Origin: Chionis minor
Taxonomy: Eukaryota; Chordata; Aves; Charadriiformes; Chionididae
Direction of reading: 5' to 3'
Length of the DNA stretch: 64,000 nucleotides
Assembly: GCA_013398295.1 (NCBI GenBank)
Contig: VZSF01006722.1
Location: 1,748,198-1,812,197 of the forward strand
Shown piece by piece: positions 59,831 through 64,000 of the stretch (its first letter is position 1; the number at the start of each line of letters is the position of its first letter). A model generated the notes under the pieces. The model was not told the origin of the DNA and searched no databases. It saw nothing but the letters and a program-made list of their open reading frames with translations. Position numbers and translations under genes: made by a program.

Positions 59831-62800
59831 TGATGTCACAGTACATTTTTTCCTTACCCCCAATTTCACCATTGTTCTGCCTCAGTATTACCTGCGCCTT
59901 TACACCAACCCAATCATGTAGCTATGCAGTGAACTGGGTCAAAGAACTAATTAGTCATTAAAACAGCTTTCAGTCATCAGCTTCCTGATGGGGTTTATTT
60001 TCTGAGCATGTAAGTCTATGCTGGCACACAAAAAATAAGGCCTGAAGCTGAGGTAAGGGCAGCAATGTCAACTTACGGTGCGAGTGTTTGCTAATAAAAA
60101 CATGTTGAATGGTGACACCAAGAAGGAACATAGCTGTTTAAACATAAGGACAATGCAAACCTGCAGAAAATTGTTATAAATCTATCAGAAATTACTTCAA
60201 ACTGGAAATCAGGCAGCTTTAGACTATCACAAAAGTATAGTTGTAGTTCCAGTTAAAGGACAAAAGCCTAACCAGTTCTTACGGGAGAGTAACTGACTAT
60301 CTACTAGTACTTTAGAAGTTCTTTTTCAATGCCATATTTAACAATTGTTCCATACTTTTCATAATAGATATACATTTTATTGTGTTGCAGTGTAGCGTAC
60401 TAAAAAGTTTGATTTTTCCAGTAAGTCCAGATTGGTAAGTCACTAAATTTCAAGAATGGTATCACTTGTAGAAACCACTATTATGACATCTGGAAAAGCT
60501 ACTAATACTAGTATTTACTTGTAAAGTTAAAAGGAACTTCAGACCGAGTATCCTTTCTCTGAAATTACAAAACTACTCCGACAGCTTTTTTCAAAGAATT
60601 AATCCCCTGCATGTGGTATGAGACTTTCAGATGTGCCTTGTATGCCCTGGAACACATTACAATATTTGCAACCTGATTTTTAAGAGAGCCTGCTACTCAG
60701 TATTTTGATTTTTTGGAAATTTGTCCACCTGTTTAGGTGTCTAAAGCCACTGATTTGACTCCAAATAGGCAAAGTATGCAAAAATAAAAATACAGTTTTA
60801 AAAAAATAAATCACAAAACAAAAAAGCCAAAAATGTAGGCAATCTGTTTTCATATATGTTAAATGGGTGGTTACTGCTAATTTTAAAAAAGGGAGGGGAA
60901 AAAAAGCACCCTCTAAAATATTTGATGCAATTTTTGGATGTGGTTAGAGCTCACTGTTTTGCATAAGAAACTTGACAAACTATGGCATCTTGAAGCATAC
61001 CAACCTGCAGCAAATCATTTATATTTAACCATACATGGCAAGCTCTTGCTTTTCATACTAATGAGTTGCACTGTAGCAGCTCCTTTGGAGGTCCATGCTG
61101 GGAGCAATGAATGTGCATTGCTTTGCTTGTTCTCACATCCTTTGCAGTAAAATAGTGACTTCAGCATTTGTTTTCCCAACAACTTGGTGGAAATGTTACC
61201 TAGATACTAGAAAAATGTTTTGTTACCATTTTAAAGAAATCCTAACAAATTTGATTATGTGAGACACATAGCTTAAGGGTTAGATGAATTATGCTGTTGG
61301 GCATAACCACACAAACAAAATATTTTACATGTCACTTGTTATATAACATTCATATGTGACTATATAAGCCTGAACTATGTCTCACACATCAGAAAACACT
61401 AACCAAGTTTTCAGATATTAGACTTGATATTGCTTTCTTCCCCCTCAAAGGTTGCCCCCTTTGTGCCTCACAGTTTTACAGTGGTACCCTTGAAATATCT
61501 ATTCTTAAAATACAGAAAATACACCCCCAAAAAATTGAAAAACATATGCAAAAAATAGTAATATGAAAGAAATGCAAACCTCAGTAATATTTGCAAATAT
61601 AATTGCTTTTATCATATCCTAAAAGACGTTATTACAGTCTTCTAGACATGCTTTTTTTTAAAAAAAAAATCTTCAAGTCTATTCCGGCATAAAGAACAAT
61701 AGAATTGTTGGGCATTTTTTTTCGAGTTGTTTTTTCAAAGCACCTTCAGAGCTCAAAGTCTAAAAGTAAAAAACACGGATATCGCAATTAAAAAACAACC
61801 CAAATACCACACTTATCATCAGTTTTATTCAGAACATTAGAAATCTGTATTTTACAACAAATTTTATGAGAGGTCTCACTCTTCTCTTGAGAAATACTGC
61901 ATCATTATCACCTGCTTGATCTTCTAGTACTGGCAAAAAGCATTTACAAAACCCATGTAAGCAGAAGCCAAATACTTCTGACAAACAAAATAAATTATAT
62001 TCTACTGGCTATTCATGATATAAATGTAGTTCTTACCTGATGAAATATTAACACAGCTGTTGTGATTGGTTTATTATGTCACACTAAAGAACAGTATCAA
62101 AAAATTTCAGGTTGCTTTTCAAAGGACTGCCTTTTCAGATGTGTAGATCAGTGATCTCTGTTACTATTATTCATAATAAATAATAACTAACATACAGTTA
62201 AATAACATAAAATAAAAATATTTTTGTGTTTATTTCTCATCCTTTTAAAATGTATTTGTGTATGTTTTATAATGTACATATTAGTACAGTAGCACATATG
62301 TATATTTATAAATTAATATATATCAAGAATATTTTTAGTGAGAGCTATGTGGTTGAATATGCTTGCTTTTTGGTTTTTTTACAATCTTTGTTTTGTACTT
62401 TGTGATACAACAATTTCAAGGTCTGGTTCTAAGTTCATTTTATTTTGATAGCTGGTTTTAGTGGGTGTCATAGCTGAAAAAGGTACTTCACAAAGATGCG
62501 TACATCCCAATGGAAGAAGTGCGTCATTGCCTGCACTTAAGAAAATCATGATATTCATTTTTCACTCCCATCCACCAATTATGCAAGGGTTTTGCTTAAA
62601 ATTGGGCTATTAAATTACTATCTTCCCTGATGTCAATCAGTCACTCTTTCAAACTGTATTTTTAACAAATAGGTTCAAAAACAACTTAAGCTCTTATTTG
62701 GAAGACTTTTACATAGGTTAGAAAATTATGTTTCCATGTTTTTAAAGTGTACAGATATGAGGGGTTTTATTGGTGACACACTTGCATTGGGTTCAGCAAC

Positions 62801-62837
62801 AAAAAAACCACAAACACACAAAAGATAAAAATCACTT
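59831..62837. other. Non-coding stretch
   Basis: AT-rich, no recognised exon. Around 60,715-60,775 there is a weak likeness to a reptile/bird repeat with 'GGTGTCTAAA' units, not strong enough to call. Confidence 0.5.
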
Positions 62838-63789
62838 CACAAGGGGAATATATCGAAATGTGGTTTTAGAATGCTCTCTCCATAGCATAAGTTTCTTCTG
62901 AAAAGCAGTTACTTTCTCACTTACTGTTAAAACATCACCTTCACCTCAAAAGGACATATTAAGTGTGTTTATTTTTTGGAAATACCTGCTAGGTAGCAAA
63001 CTACTCACGGCCACCTGTCATCACTGGAAAGGTCAGCACATTTGGAACACCAGTCTTTTTGTACAAGAAAAATGTGTAAAGTTTGACAACTCTTTTATGC
63101 ACTTTGCCACGAGATAACCAGCAAGCCCCTGTGTGGTACAAGAGGTTTTCATGGTCACTTCCCATCTCATTACAAAGTCTGGTAAAGGTGCTACTATTTG
63201 AAGGGCTTGTTTTTATAAAGTTAACCACATCGATGTCCTCCTGTAGCACTTTGTGCACTCCTGGCTCCAACTTCTTGGCTGCAATAGCTCACCTGTGAGT
63301 GATGCAGTGAAGGAGTTCCACATGTGGTGCCACCTCTGTAACCTTACCCTATTTCAAGTATTTTTACTGTGGTAGGAAGAACAATTGTTTCCCCAGTGGT
63401 TTGTGGTCTTTTGCTATTACCTAAGAACCTTCAAAAGAGGCTTCTAGATGTTTATCATTAAGTTTTCTAAAGTACTGGATTGAACATCACAACCTGAAAC
63501 ATCCCTGAAGAAAATTGTAAAGCTTTGTCTTCATGTTCTGAATGCTTAGTTTCTAAACATCTTGCTAATTGTAAGGGCTTCATTAGCTAATATCTCAAGA
63601 CTCTATACACTTAGAGCAAGGTTCATCATTAATGACAGTGAATGTCAATCCGTATTTCAAACAGTCTTGATAATTTTTGATTTTTTTTATCAACTTACTG
63701 TCAGATCCGATCAGATTGCCATTGTTTTTGATGGCATGCAGCTGACAAAGAGCTTGTACTAGGAACAGAAGTAGTGTTAGTTCTGTCAT
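62838..63789 (-). pseudogene. Broken hAT-transposase / BED-finger gene copy (ZBED5/FAM200/GTF2IRD2-like)
   Basis: On the minus strand, in order: NYQDCLKYGLTFTVINDEP then CSKC (first Cys pair of a BED-type zinc finger, 63,690-63,600); after a frameshift and a stop, LMKPLQLARCLETKHSEH (63,575-63,510; finger second half, with the expected RHLETKH reading CLETKH); HLEASFEG (about 63,450); then the frame 63,270-63,001 with LEPGVHKVLQEDIDVVNFIK, FTRLCNEMGSDHENLLYHT and WLSRGKVHKRVVKL, a conserved hAT-core block of this family; then LNMSF, a stop, and DVLTVSEKVTAFQKKLMLW (62,975-62,870). The order agrees with a family protein, but long parts between finger and core and after WLSRGK are missing. Stops and frameshifts are several, and no C-terminal hAT dimerisation domain is seen. 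It is either a decayed hAT (Charlie/Buster-type) transposon or a dead copy of a domesticated host gene. No terminal inverted repeats were found. Confidence 0.85.
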
Positions 63790-64000
63790 TTTCTTGTTTG
63801 CTTGTACTCAGTATTATTTTCAGTCACGGTTTCTTTGCAGGAATCTTCTTAAGCCACTTGTCCATTTTGTGAGGGTTAATGTAGTTAAAACGAGATAATA
63901 TAATCTGTAAATCCACTTAAGCAGGCAAATGTAAACTGCAATACATCACAATGCACTGAAAACAAGCAAGTCAGGACACCACTTGTCAGCCCCTCTGTGT
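63790..64000. other. End of window, nothing recognised
   Basis: May include the upstream flank or the 5' end of the hAT-derived copy; no feature supported. Confidence 0.5.

Noticed and set aside
60535..60600. Possible ancient CR1 3' end (GTTAAAAGGAACTTCAGACC)
   Set aside because: Only a few matching words; cannot be separated from chance.
1..64000. CRISPR arrays, bacterial operons, phage or defence systems
   Set aside because: The sequence is eukaryotic; no spaced direct repeats, ribosome-binding sites or gene clusters occur.
1..64000. tRNA, rRNA or spliceosomal RNA genes
   Set aside because: No internal promoter boxes or conserved RNA strings noticed by eye; a covariance-model scan would be needed to exclude them.

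Overview
This is vertebrate nuclear DNA, almost certainly from a bird. It is AT-rich, has no operon-like packing, and no uninterrupted reading frame resembles a whole gene. The bird call rests on three things: CR1 LINE copies with the usual 3' tail of ATTCTGTG-type repeats, two LTR families of the avian ERVL type (one starting TGTCCTGGTTTGAGAC, one starting TGTCCCGGTTTCAACTGGG), and old tetrapod MIR-type SINE relics.

Layout. 1-18.0 kb is non-coding sequence with one ancient CR1 relic. It is probably the first intron of a gene on the minus strand. 18.06-20.0 kb is a GC/CpG-rich promoter region. It holds one convincing 60-codon first coding exon on the minus strand (18,332 to 18,153), which ends in a good splice donor. 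Upstream of that exon lie a 67-nt polypyrimidine tract, a ~90-bp TG/CG repeat and two strong G-quadruplex motifs on opposite strands. I could not identify the gene. 20-42 kb is mostly unannotatable sequence with scattered relics: MIR pieces, minus-strand CR1 pieces and a 547-bp solo LTR at 31.4 kb.

42.5-50.7 kb is the youngest and most repeat-dense part. It has four plus-strand CR1 pieces and two direct LTR copies 4,138 bp apart that are almost identical over 512 bp. The second LTR runs directly into a 1.1-kb CR1 copy that keeps a 245-codon open frame over part of its reverse transcriptase.

50.7-57.5 kb is almost repeat-free to my eye. 57.5-59.8 kb holds ancient CR1 copies in both orientations, one of them split by ~0.8 kb of unrelated DNA. 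62.8-63.8 kb holds a broken minus-strand copy of a hAT-transposase/BED-finger gene of the ZBED5/FAM200/GTF2IRD2 type.

I see no new multi-gene system. The best leads are the unidentified first exon with its promoter, the abrupt identity switch between the paired LTRs, the LTR-CR1 chimera and the hAT fossil. Family assignments come from recognising consensus-like strings by eye, with no search run; repeat boundaries are good to perhaps 10-30 bp unless stated.
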